DNA of 7,116 bases from an uncultured Akkermansia sp. (GTDB lineage: Bacteria > Verrucomicrobiota > Verrucomicrobiia > Verrucomicrobiales > Akkermansiaceae): contig CAJGDB010000092.1 in NCBI GenBank assembly GCA_904502165.1, positions 1 to 7,116 on the forward strand. Reading direction: 5' to 3'. The position numbers and the translations under genes were made by a program. This document shows, piece by piece, positions 1 to 6,769 of this stretch; the first letter of the stretch is position 1; the number at the start of each line of letters is the position of its first letter. The notes beneath the pieces were generated by a model that did no database searches, was not told the origin of the DNA, and worked only from the letters and a program-made list of their open reading frames with translations.

Positions 1-1271
1 ACGAACAATATTACAACCAGGCATGGTTGATTGCCGATGAAATCAACATCGATGACGGCAAGACAATGACAATATCGGCCGGAGAAAGCTATTTCAATGT
101 TGATGCCGTCATCAATGGCGATGTATGCCTGACCGATGGTTCTGTTTCCATGACTGAATCCATCATCAACGGAAACCTGACAGTCACAGGCGGTGAGATG
201 CACCTTTATCATTGGGGAACCACACCGGTTCTATCAGGAGACAGGCTGGACATCCAGAACGGCACAGTCTCCATTAGCAATGCGAGTGGCTGCGGATCCG
301 GCAGTGCCATCAGCAATAAGACCATTGTCAGCATTGGAACCGGTGGCAGGTTGGATTTAAGCCAGGAAGAAGAACAGATGAACGTAGAATCAGCTTATGC
401 TCCGGCTAAAATTATTCTTGGGAGCGATGACGCTGATGCACCTGCAAGTCTCTATTTCCAGTCTTTTTATTATGATGGTGAAAAAATAAGCTCCACCTAT
501 GCAGCCGCCACAGAAATGAACGGCAACAGCTTAATCTCAAGCGATGGCAGCATCCGCATGCTCCCTGAAGCCGGCATTTCCGTGAAAGGCACAAACAATT
601 CCATAACTGCTGACTCCCTGAAAATTGAGGAAGGCACATGGAGGATTGATATTGCGGATAAGAGCGAACTTTACATAGGCGCACAAATTCAGGATGGAGA
701 ATCCGGTTGTGGCAACATCTCCAAGACCGGTAATGGTACATTGGCCCTGAATGTCTCCGAATCGAGCTGGCAGGGAACCCTTTCTGTGGAGGCAGGAACG
801 CTGAATCTCTATGATGCCCTCTCTATGAATAAGGCTACTGTCTCCATGGCAGGCGGCACAAAACTGGAGGTCATCTCCTGCACTCTGGGTTCTCTGGTAC
901 TGGAGGATTCCTCCAGCATCGACTCTACTTCTGCCATCACCGTAGAAAACTCCCTGACTCTGGGCAGCAGCATCGGGCTGAACGACAACACACTGCAAAG
1001 CATACTGACGCTTGACAGGGATAATACAGTCACGCTGTTCACTGGTGTCGATACACTTCATTTATCGGGGGTCTCTTACTCAGCAGGTGATGCCGTCATG
1101 GTGGATTTTGCAAATCACTTCGCGGGAGAAGGCCTTACAACAGGCAGATATTACCTCGGATTCAATAGCGATGGAGCTGTTTTCGCCGGGCTCATGGTTC
1201 CCGAACCCGGCACAGCCACCCTCTCCCTTCTGGCGCTGGCCGCACTGGCCGCGCGACGGAAGCGCAACTAA
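1..1271 (+). CDS. PEP-CTERM surface protein with autotransporter-type beta-strand repeat (5' partial)
   Basis: This is the 3' part of a large secreted or surface-anchored protein. The frame is open from base 3 to the stop at 1269-1271 with no convincing start; the TTG at 27 has no ribosome site, so the true start lies upstream of the window. Residues below count from that TTG. The chain is rich in Gly, Ser, Thr and Asn in short alternating strands, as in a beta-helix or autotransporter passenger. Residues about 230-262 (ISKTGNGTLALN, then GTLSVEAGTLNLY) match the autotransporter-associated beta-strand repeat. Residues 391-414 are a PEP-CTERM tail: VPEPGTATL, a hydrophobic Leu/Ala helix, and a final ARRKRN. 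In this family the tail is known to direct export, processing by an exosortase-type enzyme and surface attachment. The specific ligand or role cannot be read. The tail call is strong; the passenger fold is inferred. Confidence 0.85.
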   Translation, partial: EQYYNQAWLIADEINIDDGKTMTISAGESYFNVDAVINGDVCLTDGSVSMTESIINGNLTVTGGEMHLYHWGTTPVLSGDRLDIQNGTVSISNASGCGSGSAISNKTIVSIGTGGRLDLSQEEEQMNVESAYAPAKIILGSDDADAPASLYFQSFYYDGEKISSTYAAATEMNGNSLISSDGSIRMLPEAGISVKGTNNSITADSLKIEEGTWRIDIADKSELYIGAQIQDGESGCGNISKTGNGTLALNVSESSWQGTLSVEAGTLNLYDALSMNKATVSMAGGTKLEVISCTLGSLVLEDSSSIDSTSAITVENSLTLGSSIGLNDNTLQSILTLDRDNTVTLFTGVDTLHLSGVSYSAGDAVMVDFANHFAGEGLTTGRYYLGFNSDGAVFAGLMVPEPGTATLSLLALAALAARRKRN

Positions 1272-1293
1272 TCAGCCAGTATCCATGCATTTC

Positions 1294-1325
1294 ATGGCGC
1301 AGCCTCACCGCTGCGCCATTTCTTC
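1294..1325 (+). terminator. Stem-loop terminator after the PEP-CTERM gene
   Basis: A perfect 10-bp inverted repeat (ATGGCGCAGC / GCTGCGCCAT) with a 6-nt CTCACC loop lies at 1294-1319, 22 bases after the stop, and is followed by TTCTTC. The stem is strong but the T tract is short and interrupted. It is therefore a plausible intrinsic terminator or 3'-end stabiliser rather than a textbook one. It separates the PEP-CTERM gene from the GH16 gene. Confidence 0.55.
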
Positions 1326-1401
1326 ACCAGGAAAGTAAAATCCGCGTTCAGCAGCGTCATTTTTCTCGCTATGGTAGGACTGATAATTTACAATAGGCTT
1401 C

Positions 1402-2289
1402 ATGAAATGGTTAGCGATACTGGTGCTGCTGGCAACACCTCTCCGGGCTGCAGACATTCCGCAGACCCTGGAAGGAGGCTGGGTGTATGCCTGGGGCGAT
1501 GAGTTCGAGGGCAGTAAGCTCAACACAAAGAAGTGGAAACACGAGCTGGGGGTCATCCGCAACCGGGATGCTGTGCAGACCTATACCAGAGACTGCGTGA
1601 AGGTGCGCGGCGGCAAACTGCTGCTGATTTCCAAGGCAAAGGAAACCCGCAACAGCAACTACAACCCCGCAAAGAATCACTGGACACACCAGTTGAAAAC
1701 CATGCCCTACGCCAGCGGGTCTGTCACCACGCGCGATGTAAAGCATTTTGAATGCCCGGGGCGGCTGGAGATTCGCGCTAAAATTCCCAGGGCAAAGGGC
1801 GTGTGGCCTGCGCTCTGGACCATGCATGTAAACCAGTACGGCTGGCCGGCCAATGGTGAAATTGATGTGCTGGAACATATTTCCCAGGAGCCGGACCGCT
1901 GCTATTCCATCTTCCGCTGGGGGCGCAACGGCGGCAATCAGGAACAGAAGGTGATACGCACCACGGACATTCCCGGTTATCACAAGGATTTCCATACATA
2001 CGTGCTGGAATGGGATGAGGAAATCATGCGTATTCTCATTGATGACAGGGAGGTGGGGCGAGTCCGGATTGCCGAAGCGAATTACCCGGATGGCAACAAC
2101 CCGCTGCGTACCCCCTGCTACCTGATTATGAACACGGCCATTGACGGCTGGGCTGAAGCACCGGATGCAGCCCAGTACCCGGTGCAGTTTGAAATTGACT
2201 ACGTGCGTTACTACACCAAAGCCGATAAGGCAGCAGAAGCCCCCGAGCCGGTCAGAACTGAAAAAAAGCGTAGAAAGAAGAAAAAATGA
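1402..2289 (+). CDS. Secreted GH16 family glycoside hydrolase
   Basis: This is a retaining endo-beta-glycosidase of the GH16 jelly-roll fold; the family includes laminarinases, agarases and endo-beta-galactosidases. Residues 1-16 are a signal peptide (MK, hydrophobic core, LRA before AD), so it is exported. WGDEFEGSKLN (31-41) is the usual domain start, GVWPALW (133-139) is the substrate-cleft strand, and GEIDVLEHI (152-160) is the catalytic ExDxxE motif with E153 as nucleophile, D155 as helper and E158 as acid/base. HTYVLEW (198-204) and the final IDYVRYY (265-271) complete the fold. At 295 aa it is essentially one catalytic domain. The tail beyond about 272 is unusual: low complexity, ending KKRRKKKK. 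The substrate cannot be assigned; beta-1,3-glucan or mucin O-glycan are both possible for a gut verrucomicrobial enzyme. The ATG has only a weak upstream AGG. The stop overlaps the next start. Confidence 0.9.
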   Translation: MKWLAILVLLATPLRAADIPQTLEGGWVYAWGDEFEGSKLNTKKWKHELGVIRNRDAVQTYTRDCVKVRGGKLLLISKAKETRNSNYNPAKNHWTHQLKTMPYASGSVTTRDVKHFECPGRLEIRAKIPRAKGVWPALWTMHVNQYGWPANGEIDVLEHISQEPDRCYSIFRWGRNGGNQEQKVIRTTDIPGYHKDFHTYVLEWDEEIMRILIDDREVGRVRIAEANYPDGNNPLRTPCYLIMNTAIDGWAEAPDAAQYPVQFEIDYVRYYTKADKAAEAPEPVRTEKKRRKKKK

Positions 2290-2735
2290 TAGAACAGGAC
2301 CCCTGCTCATTCCGGCGCGTATTCCATATCTCCATAAGTTACGGCGCTGTGATTTTTCTGCTTCTTTGTGCAGAACCAGTCAGACAACTGGTGAATGATG
2401 GCCTGAGTCCGGAGAATCTGAAAAACGCCGGCGCTGCTATCGGCGGGCTGATTCCCGTGGGCATGGCTCTGGCAGCCCTGGTGGCCGGTATGGTGCGGAA
2501 GATGCTGTTCCGCTACGGGGGCATCAACCGGCACAGCCTGCGTATGGTCTTTCTGCTGGGGGCCTTCTGGCACCTGCCTCTCACGCTCTGTCTGGCCAGC
2601 GCAGCACGCACTCACGAACCGGAAACGGCAGAAAAGCTCCTGCTCTACTTCCCGGGCATCAGTCTGGTGGCAGCCGCAGCCCTCACGCTGACGCTCTATC
2701 TGAGCGCCCCACAGCGCCGCATTAAAGAGAAATAG
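2286..2735 (+). CDS. Small four-helix integral membrane protein, unknown function
   Basis: I do not recognise a family. The 149-residue product has four hydrophobic segments likely to span the membrane: about 13-34, 49-70, 86-106 and 118-140. Short basic turns lie between them (RKMLFRYGGINRH at 71-83) and the C-terminus is basic (PQRRIKEK). There is no signal peptide and no motif that suggests an enzyme. The start is well supported by context: its ATG overlaps the GH16 stop as ATGA, and the purine-rich codons for the GH16 basic tail (GAAAGAAG) lie just upstream and can serve as its ribosome-binding region. The two genes are therefore probably co-transcribed and translationally coupled. Whether the product works with the GH16 enzyme is unknown. 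Its 3' end overlaps aroC on the other strand by 14 bases. Confidence 0.75.
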   Translation: MIEQDPCSFRRVFHISISYGAVIFLLLCAEPVRQLVNDGLSPENLKNAGAAIGGLIPVGMALAALVAGMVRKMLFRYGGINRHSLRMVFLLGAFWHLPLTLCLASAARTHEPETAEKLLLYFPGISLVAAAALTLTLYLSAPQRRIKEK

Positions 2736-3804
2736 CACGCTGGCGCAGCAGGTGATCGCAGAGCACAATCCACGCCATAGCTTCCACCACCGGCACAGCG
2801 CGAGGCAGCACGCAGGCATCATGGCGGCCCTTGCCCCGCAGGGTGGTTTCCTGGTGGGCATCGTTCACGGTCTGCTGCTCCAGCATCAGGGTGGCAGTCG
2901 GTTTGAAAGCCAGGCGCATATTCACGGTTTCTCCGTTGGAGATACCGCCCTGAATGCCGCCTGAGTTATTGGTGCGGGTACGCACACGGCCATCTTCCAT
3001 GTAGAAGGGGTCATTGTGTTCGCTGCCACGCAGCAGAGTGGCGGCAAATCCGCTGCCTACCTCGAATCCCTTGCAGGCCGGAATGCTCATCATGGCGTGG
3101 GCCAGGGTTGCCTCCAGCTTGTCAAAGACCGGGTCTCCCAGCCCCACAGGGCAATGACGAATGCTGCAGGCTACCACTCCACCCAGCGAATCGCCTGCCG
3201 AGCGGGCTTCCCGGATGGCCGCGGCCATCTGTTCTGCCACAGCAGCATCTGCTGTACGCACAGGATTGCTCTCTACCACGGCTGCGCTGACCTGCTCTGC
3301 CGGTACAGGGCACACGATTTCATGCACCTGCTGCACCCAGGCAACTACCTCCACCTCCGGGCAGATGGCTCGCACCACCGCCTGGGCCACAGCCCCGGCA
3401 GCCACTCGGCCTATGGTTTCGCGGGCACTGGCACGCCCGCCGCCCGCCCAGGCACGAATGCCGTATTTGGCATCATAGCAGTAGTCGGCATGCGAGGGGC
3501 GATAGGTGTGCTGCATCTCATCGTATGCCGTGGAGCGCTGGTCCTTGTTACGCACAGAAAGCGCAATAGGTGTACCCAGGGTATGCCCCTCAAGCACACC
3601 CGAGAGGATTTCCACGCTGTCGGCTTCTTTACGCGGGGTTACTATATCACTCTGCCCCGGCCGCCGCCTATCCAGCTCGCGCTGTATCATCTCGATGGTG
3701 AGCGGCACACGTGCCGGGCACCCATCTATCACCACACCCACCCCCACACCATGGGATTCTCCCCAGGTGCTGATTTTGAAAACGGAACCGAATGAACTGG
3801 ACAT
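2722..3804 (-). CDS. aroC: Chorismate synthase
   Basis: This enzyme catalyses the last step of the shikimate pathway: anti-1,4-elimination of phosphate from 5-enolpyruvylshikimate 3-phosphate to give chorismate, using reduced FMN, in the cytoplasm. Chorismate feeds aromatic amino acid, folate and quinone synthesis. All signature blocks are present: FGSVFKISTWGESHGVGVG with the catalytic His18, YRPSHADYCYDAKYG with the second catalytic His at 105, GGGRASARETIGRVAAGA (121-138), and GRHDACVLPRAVPVVEAM (326-343) near the C-terminus. NNSGGIQGGISNGE (279-292) is part of the FMN/substrate site. The length (360 aa) is normal and nothing is missing. The ATG at 3802-3804 places the conserved SSSFG start correctly. 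The gene stands alone, divergent from clpB and convergent with the membrane protein gene, with no other shikimate genes beside it. Confidence 0.97.
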   Translation of the reverse strand: MSSSFGSVFKISTWGESHGVGVGVVIDGCPARVPLTIEMIQRELDRRRPGQSDIVTPRKEADSVEILSGVLEGHTLGTPIALSVRNKDQRSTAYDEMQHTYRPSHADYCYDAKYGIRAWAGGGRASARETIGRVAAGAVAQAVVRAICPEVEVVAWVQQVHEIVCPVPAEQVSAAVVESNPVRTADAAVAEQMAAAIREARSAGDSLGGVVACSIRHCPVGLGDPVFDKLEATLAHAMMSIPACKGFEVGSGFAATLLRGSEHNDPFYMEDGRVRTRTNNSGGIQGGISNGETVNMRLAFKPTATLMLEQQTVNDAHQETTLRGKGRHDACVLPRAVPVVEAMAWIVLCDHLLRQRAISL

Positions 3805-3822
3805 ATGCTTGAGCTGGTTACG

Positions 3823-3851
3823 ATAATACCCTATACCCCACCCTTTGGCAA
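3823..3851 (-). promoter_or_regulatory. Candidate sigma70-type promoter for aroC
   Basis: Read on the minus strand, TTGCCA (3851-3846) and TATTAT (3828-3823) are separated by exactly 17 bases. Each hexamer matches the vegetative consensus at five of six positions. Transcription would begin around 3816, giving a leader of roughly a dozen bases before the aroC ATG and no obvious Shine-Dalgarno site. The spacing and match are good, but this is pattern only. Confidence 0.45.
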
Positions 3852-3952
3852 GCCCTCATCGCTCCCACACCCCGTCAGCACAAAAAGCAGAAAATTACAA
3901 CTTCGCATAATATTTTTGAACGATTGATCCGTCTGGCAGCATCATAACCTGC

Positions 3953-6532
3953 ATGATGAACAATAATCTTACTACAAAATTCATGGAAGGCCTGCAGGCG
4001 GCGCAGAAAGCAGCGCAATCTGCCGGGCGGGCGCAGATATACCCGGCCGAGCTGCTGCTGGCGCTGGTCAGGCAGGAACATGGTGTACTGAGCGCGGTTC
4101 TGACCCGGGCCGGGGTAGATGCCACACGCCTGCAGAGAGAGTTGGAAACCCAGCTGGAGCAGCAGCCACGACAGCGGGGCGGGATTGCCCAGAGCCCGGG
4201 TATCAGCCCGGAGCTGGACCGGGCGCTGAATGCCGCCGAGGAACAACGCCGCAATATGAAGGATGACTATCTGAGTGTAGAACACTTCGTGCTGGGGCTT
4301 TTCGAAGCAGATGCCACCCTCTCGCCGCTTCTGGAACGCTGCGGTCTTACCAGGGCAAGATATCTCGAGGCGCTTAAGGAAGTGCGCGGGAACCAGCGCA
4401 TTACCGACCAGGACCCGGAGCAGAAATACCAGACTCTGGAGAAATACGGCACAGACCTGACCGCTCTGGCTCGCCAGGGCAGGATTGATCCAGTTATCGG
4501 CCGCGATGCCGAAATACGCCGTGTGCTGCAGATACTCTCACGCCGCACCAAAAACAACCCCGTTCTGATTGGCGAGCCGGGTGTGGGCAAAACCGCCATT
4601 GCCGAGGGGCTGGCCCGCCGCATTGTCAATGGTGATGTGCCGGAAAGCATGCAGGGCAAGCGACTGGTAAGCCTCAACATCGGCTCCATGCTGGCAGGTG
4701 CCAAGTACCGGGGCGAATTCGAGGAACGCCTCAAGGCCTTCATCAAGGAAGTGACCGCCAGCAACGGCGAAATCATCCTCTTCATTGATGAATTGCATAC
4801 CCTCGTAGGGGCCGGGGCCGGAGGCGAAGGAGCCATGGATGCCGCCAACCTGCTTAAGCCCGCCCTGGCCCGTGGTGAACTACGCACCATCGGTGCCACC
4901 ACGCTGGATGAATACCGCAAATACATTGAAAAGGATGCTGCGCTGGAGCGCCGCTTCCAGCCCGTGTATGTAGCCGAACCCAGCGTAGAGGACACGATTG
5001 CGATTCTGCGCGGGCTCAAGGAACGCTACGAGGTACACCACGGCGTACACATTACCGATGGGGCGCTGGTAGCGGCCGCCACGCTGAGCAACCGCTACAT
5101 CACCGACCGCTTCCTGCCGGACAAGGCAGTAGACCTGGTGGATGAAGCCGCTGCCCGGCTCAAAATTGAGCTGGATTCCATGCCCAGCGAAATTGATGAG
5201 CTGAACCGCAGCGCCATGCAGCTGGAAATGGAACGCCAGGCACTCGCACGGGAAAAAGATACCGATTCCCGGGCCCGGCTGGAAAAAATCACCCGCGAGC
5301 TGGCAGACACCCGCGAAAAAGTGGACGCCATGGTCGCCCAGTGGAAGAGCGAAAAGGATGTCGTGGTGAAAGCCCGCGAAGCCCAGAAAAAGATAGACAC
5401 CCTCCGCACGGAAGCCGAGCAGGCCCAGCGCAAGGGAGACCTGGGACGCGCCTCGGCCATTCTCTATGGTGAAATTCCTGCTGCAGAAACAGCCGCCAGG
5501 GAAGCGCGCGAGGCTCTGGCCGCCCTGCAGAAAAGCGGTACGGGACTCCTCAAGGAAGAAGTAACCGAGGCAGACATTGCCAAAGTTGTCTCCACCTGGA
5601 CCGGAATTCCCGCTGCCCGCATGGCAGAGGGAGAACGCGAGAAGCTGCTGCACATGGAAGAACGCCTAGGAGAGCGCCTCATCGGCCAGAAGGAAGCCGT
5701 GAAGGCCGTGGCAGATGCCGTTCGCCGCTCCCGCGCCGGCTTGCAGGATGAGAACCGCCCGCTAGGCTCCTTCATCTTCCTGGGGCCCACCGGCGTGGGC
5801 AAGACCGAACTGGCCAAAGCCCTGGCCGAGTTCCTCTTCGATGACGAAGCCGCCATGGTGCGTATCGACATGAGTGAATACATGGAGAAGCACAGCGTCT
5901 CCCGCCTCATCGGGGCGCCTCCAGGCTATGTTGGCTACGATGAAGGCGGCCAGCTGACGGAAGCTGTACGCCGCCGACCATACAGCGTCGTTCTCTTCGA
6001 TGAGATTGAGAAAGCCCACCCGGATGTATTCAACGTACTGCTGCAGGTGCTGGATGATGGCCGCATTACCGACGGCCAGGGCCGCACGGTGGATTTCACC
6101 AATACCGTCCTCATCATGACCAGCAATATCGGCAGTCAGTTCATCCTGAACGAAACCGATGCCGCCACCCGCAACACCCGGGCGCTGGATGCCCTGCGCG
6201 GCCACTTCCGCCCGGAATTCCTCAACCGCATCGACGAAATCATCATCTTTGACCGCTTGCAGGAAGGGGAGCTCAAGCACATCGTCAGCATCCAGCTGCG
6301 CCGGGTATTCAAGAGACTGGAAAAACGCGGCCTCAGAATGGAACTCAGCGATGCTGCGGCAGCTCTGGTGGCAGAGCATGGTTACGATCCCGTCTACGGC
6401 GCGCGCCCGCTCAAACGCGCCATCCAGCATGATATACTTGACCCGCTCAGCATGGCGATACTGGAGGGCAGATATCCCGAGGGCAGTACGATTCTCGTGG
6501 ATGTGGAAGATGGAAAAATTATCTTCAGATGA
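3953..6532 (+). CDS. clpB: ATP-dependent chaperone ClpB (Hsp100 disaggregase)
   Basis: ClpB is a hexameric cytoplasmic AAA+ machine that pulls polypeptides out of aggregates together with DnaK. The 859-residue product is full length and intact. The N-terminal Clp repeat domain covers about 1-145, starting LTTKF as in other ClpBs. AAA-1 has Walker A GEPGVGKT (207-214), pore loop KYRG (251-254), Walker B ILFIDE (275-280) and ERRF arginine fingers (332-335). The coiled-coil middle domain, diagnostic of ClpB over ClpA/ClpC, spans about 410-530 and is rich in Glu, Lys and Arg. AAA-2 has Walker A GPTGVGKT (611-618), pore loop GYVGYD (658-663), Walker B VVLFDE (679-684) and sensor-2 GARPLKRAI (816-824). 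Two ATGs occur in a row (3953, 3956); either could be used, and both keep the conserved N-terminus. I see no CIRCE operator, no convincing heat-shock promoter and no clear Shine-Dalgarno site upstream. The hairpin array begins six bases after the stop. Confidence 0.98.
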   Translation: MMNNNLTTKFMEGLQAAQKAAQSAGRAQIYPAELLLALVRQEHGVLSAVLTRAGVDATRLQRELETQLEQQPRQRGGIAQSPGISPELDRALNAAEEQRRNMKDDYLSVEHFVLGLFEADATLSPLLERCGLTRARYLEALKEVRGNQRITDQDPEQKYQTLEKYGTDLTALARQGRIDPVIGRDAEIRRVLQILSRRTKNNPVLIGEPGVGKTAIAEGLARRIVNGDVPESMQGKRLVSLNIGSMLAGAKYRGEFEERLKAFIKEVTASNGEIILFIDELHTLVGAGAGGEGAMDAANLLKPALARGELRTIGATTLDEYRKYIEKDAALERRFQPVYVAEPSVEDTIAILRGLKERYEVHHGVHITDGALVAAATLSNRYITDRFLPDKAVDLVDEAAARLKIELDSMPSEIDELNRSAMQLEMERQALAREKDTDSRARLEKITRELADTREKVDAMVAQWKSEKDVVVKAREAQKKIDTLRTEAEQAQRKGDLGRASAILYGEIPAAETAAREAREALAALQKSGTGLLKEEVTEADIAKVVSTWTGIPAARMAEGEREKLLHMEERLGERLIGQKEAVKAVADAVRRSRAGLQDENRPLGSFIFLGPTGVGKTELAKALAEFLFDDEAAMVRIDMSEYMEKHSVSRLIGAPPGYVGYDEGGQLTEAVRRRPYSVVLFDEIEKAHPDVFNVLLQVLDDGRITDGQGRTVDFTNTVLIMTSNIGSQFILNETDAATRNTRALDALRGHFRPEFLNRIDEIIIFDRLQEGELKHIVSIQLRRVFKRLEKRGLRMELSDAAAALVAEHGYDPVYGARPLKRAIQHDILDPLSMAILEGRYPEGSTILVDVEDGKIIFR

Positions 6533-6538
6533 TAAATT

Positions 6539-6560
6539 ACCCGAGCCGCAAGGCTCGGGT
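6539..6560 (+). terminator. First hairpin after clpB, possible terminator or 3'-end stabiliser
   Basis: ACCCGAGCC and GGCTCGGGT form a perfect 9-bp stem around a GCAA tetraloop (GNRA class), six bases after the clpB stop. The following bases are CATTTC, so there is no real T tract. By position it could end or protect the clpB transcript, but it is also the first unit of the hairpin array described separately, so its role as a terminator is uncertain. Confidence 0.4.
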
Positions 6561-6655
6561 CATTTCATACTTTGCACAGCAAAGTATTTCGTACACTGGC
6601 ACAGCCAGTGTAATTCATGCGGGGCCCCGCCCCGCTTTCATACGCCCGCCAGGGC

Positions 6656-6704
6656 GTAATTCATTGAGCGAAGCGACTGATTACCGCTGCATCAGCAGCG
6701 GTAC
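6656..6704 (+). repeat. Left copy of 49-bp perfect inverted repeat
   Basis: The 49 bases from GTAATTCATTGAGCG to CAGCGGTAC are identical to the minus strand of 7061-7109. The two copies point toward each other and are separated by 356 bases. Identity stops right after GTAC on the inner side. This left copy comprises the last linker, the degenerate sixth unit and the terminal 9-bp hairpin of the array. Confidence 0.95.
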
Positions 6705-6769
6705 CTCCGTTTCTTCGACCAAACCCTATTATATGTTCATTGGGAAACAGTAAGCCGCGATAGGAGACA
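6705..6769. other. Non-coding stretch between left array and IVP remnant
   Basis: These 65 bases lie between the inner end of the left hairpin array and the end of the IVP remnant. They hold no credible gene, strong hairpin or terminator. The inner boundary (after GTAC) has no similarity to the corresponding inner boundary of the right array, so the element interior is not symmetrical. Confidence 0.6.

Larger units (their letters stand above)
6539..6704 (+). repeat. Tandem array of short hairpins with ATTTC-type linkers
   Basis: Seven units follow each other. Perfect stems are: 6539-6560 (9 bp, loop GCAA), 6567-6587 (ATACTTTGC, 9 bp, loop ACA), 6592-6612 (TACACTGGC, 9 bp, loop ACA), 6619-6635 (GCGGGGC, 7 bp, loop CCC), 6641-6658 (TACGCCC, 7 bp, loop GCCA) and 6682-6703 (TACCGCTGC, 9 bp, loop ATCA). 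The unit at 6663-6681 (ATTGAGCGAAGCGACTGAT) does not fold cleanly. Linkers read CATTTC, ATTTC, AATTC, TTTC, AATTC; the unit start positions 6567, 6592, 6617, 6640 and 6663 are 25, 25, 23 and 23 bases apart. The arms differ from unit to unit, so these are not copies of one repeat: the shape and the linker are what is kept. No spacer/direct-repeat pattern of CRISPR type is present. Function unknown. Confidence 0.9.

Noticed and set aside
27..29. TTG as the true start of the PEP-CTERM gene
   Set aside because: The frame is open back to base 3 with coding-like sequence, there is no ribosome site and no signal peptide follows. The gene starts outside the window.
1382..1394. Possible -10 boxes (GATAAT, TACAAT) before the GH16 gene
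   Set aside because: No acceptable -35 hexamer at 16-18 bases upstream, so the match is not better than chance in an A/T-rich spacer.
1411..2310. 299-codon open frame on the minus strand opposite the GH16 gene
   Set aside because: The plus strand encodes an unambiguous GH16 with signal peptide and catalytic motif. The antisense product has no recognisable domain.
3016..3795. 259-codon open frame on the plus strand opposite aroC
   Set aside because: aroC on the minus strand has every chorismate synthase signature; the opposite frame is a codon-bias shadow.
3805..3952. CIRCE operator or sigma32-type promoter for clpB
   Set aside because: I searched the divergent spacer by eye for the CIRCE inverted repeat and for CTTGAA/CCCCAT pairs and found none with proper spacing; CATAAT at 3906 lacks a -35 partner.
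4267..5653. Long minus-strand open frames inside clpB
   Set aside because: All are antisense to intact ClpB domains and rich in Ser/Arg/Ala as expected of shadow frames in high-GC coding DNA.
6539..6704. CRISPR array
   Set aside because: There are no long identical direct repeats with unique spacers of constant length; the only constant part is a 4-6 nt linker, and no cas genes are near.
6529..6753. Open frame on + overlapping the clpB stop as ATGA and reading through the hairpin array (74 codons)
   Set aside because: Most of the predicted chain is translated hairpin repeat, it matches no family, and the same repeat text occurs in the inverted copy. Openness is explained by the repeat.
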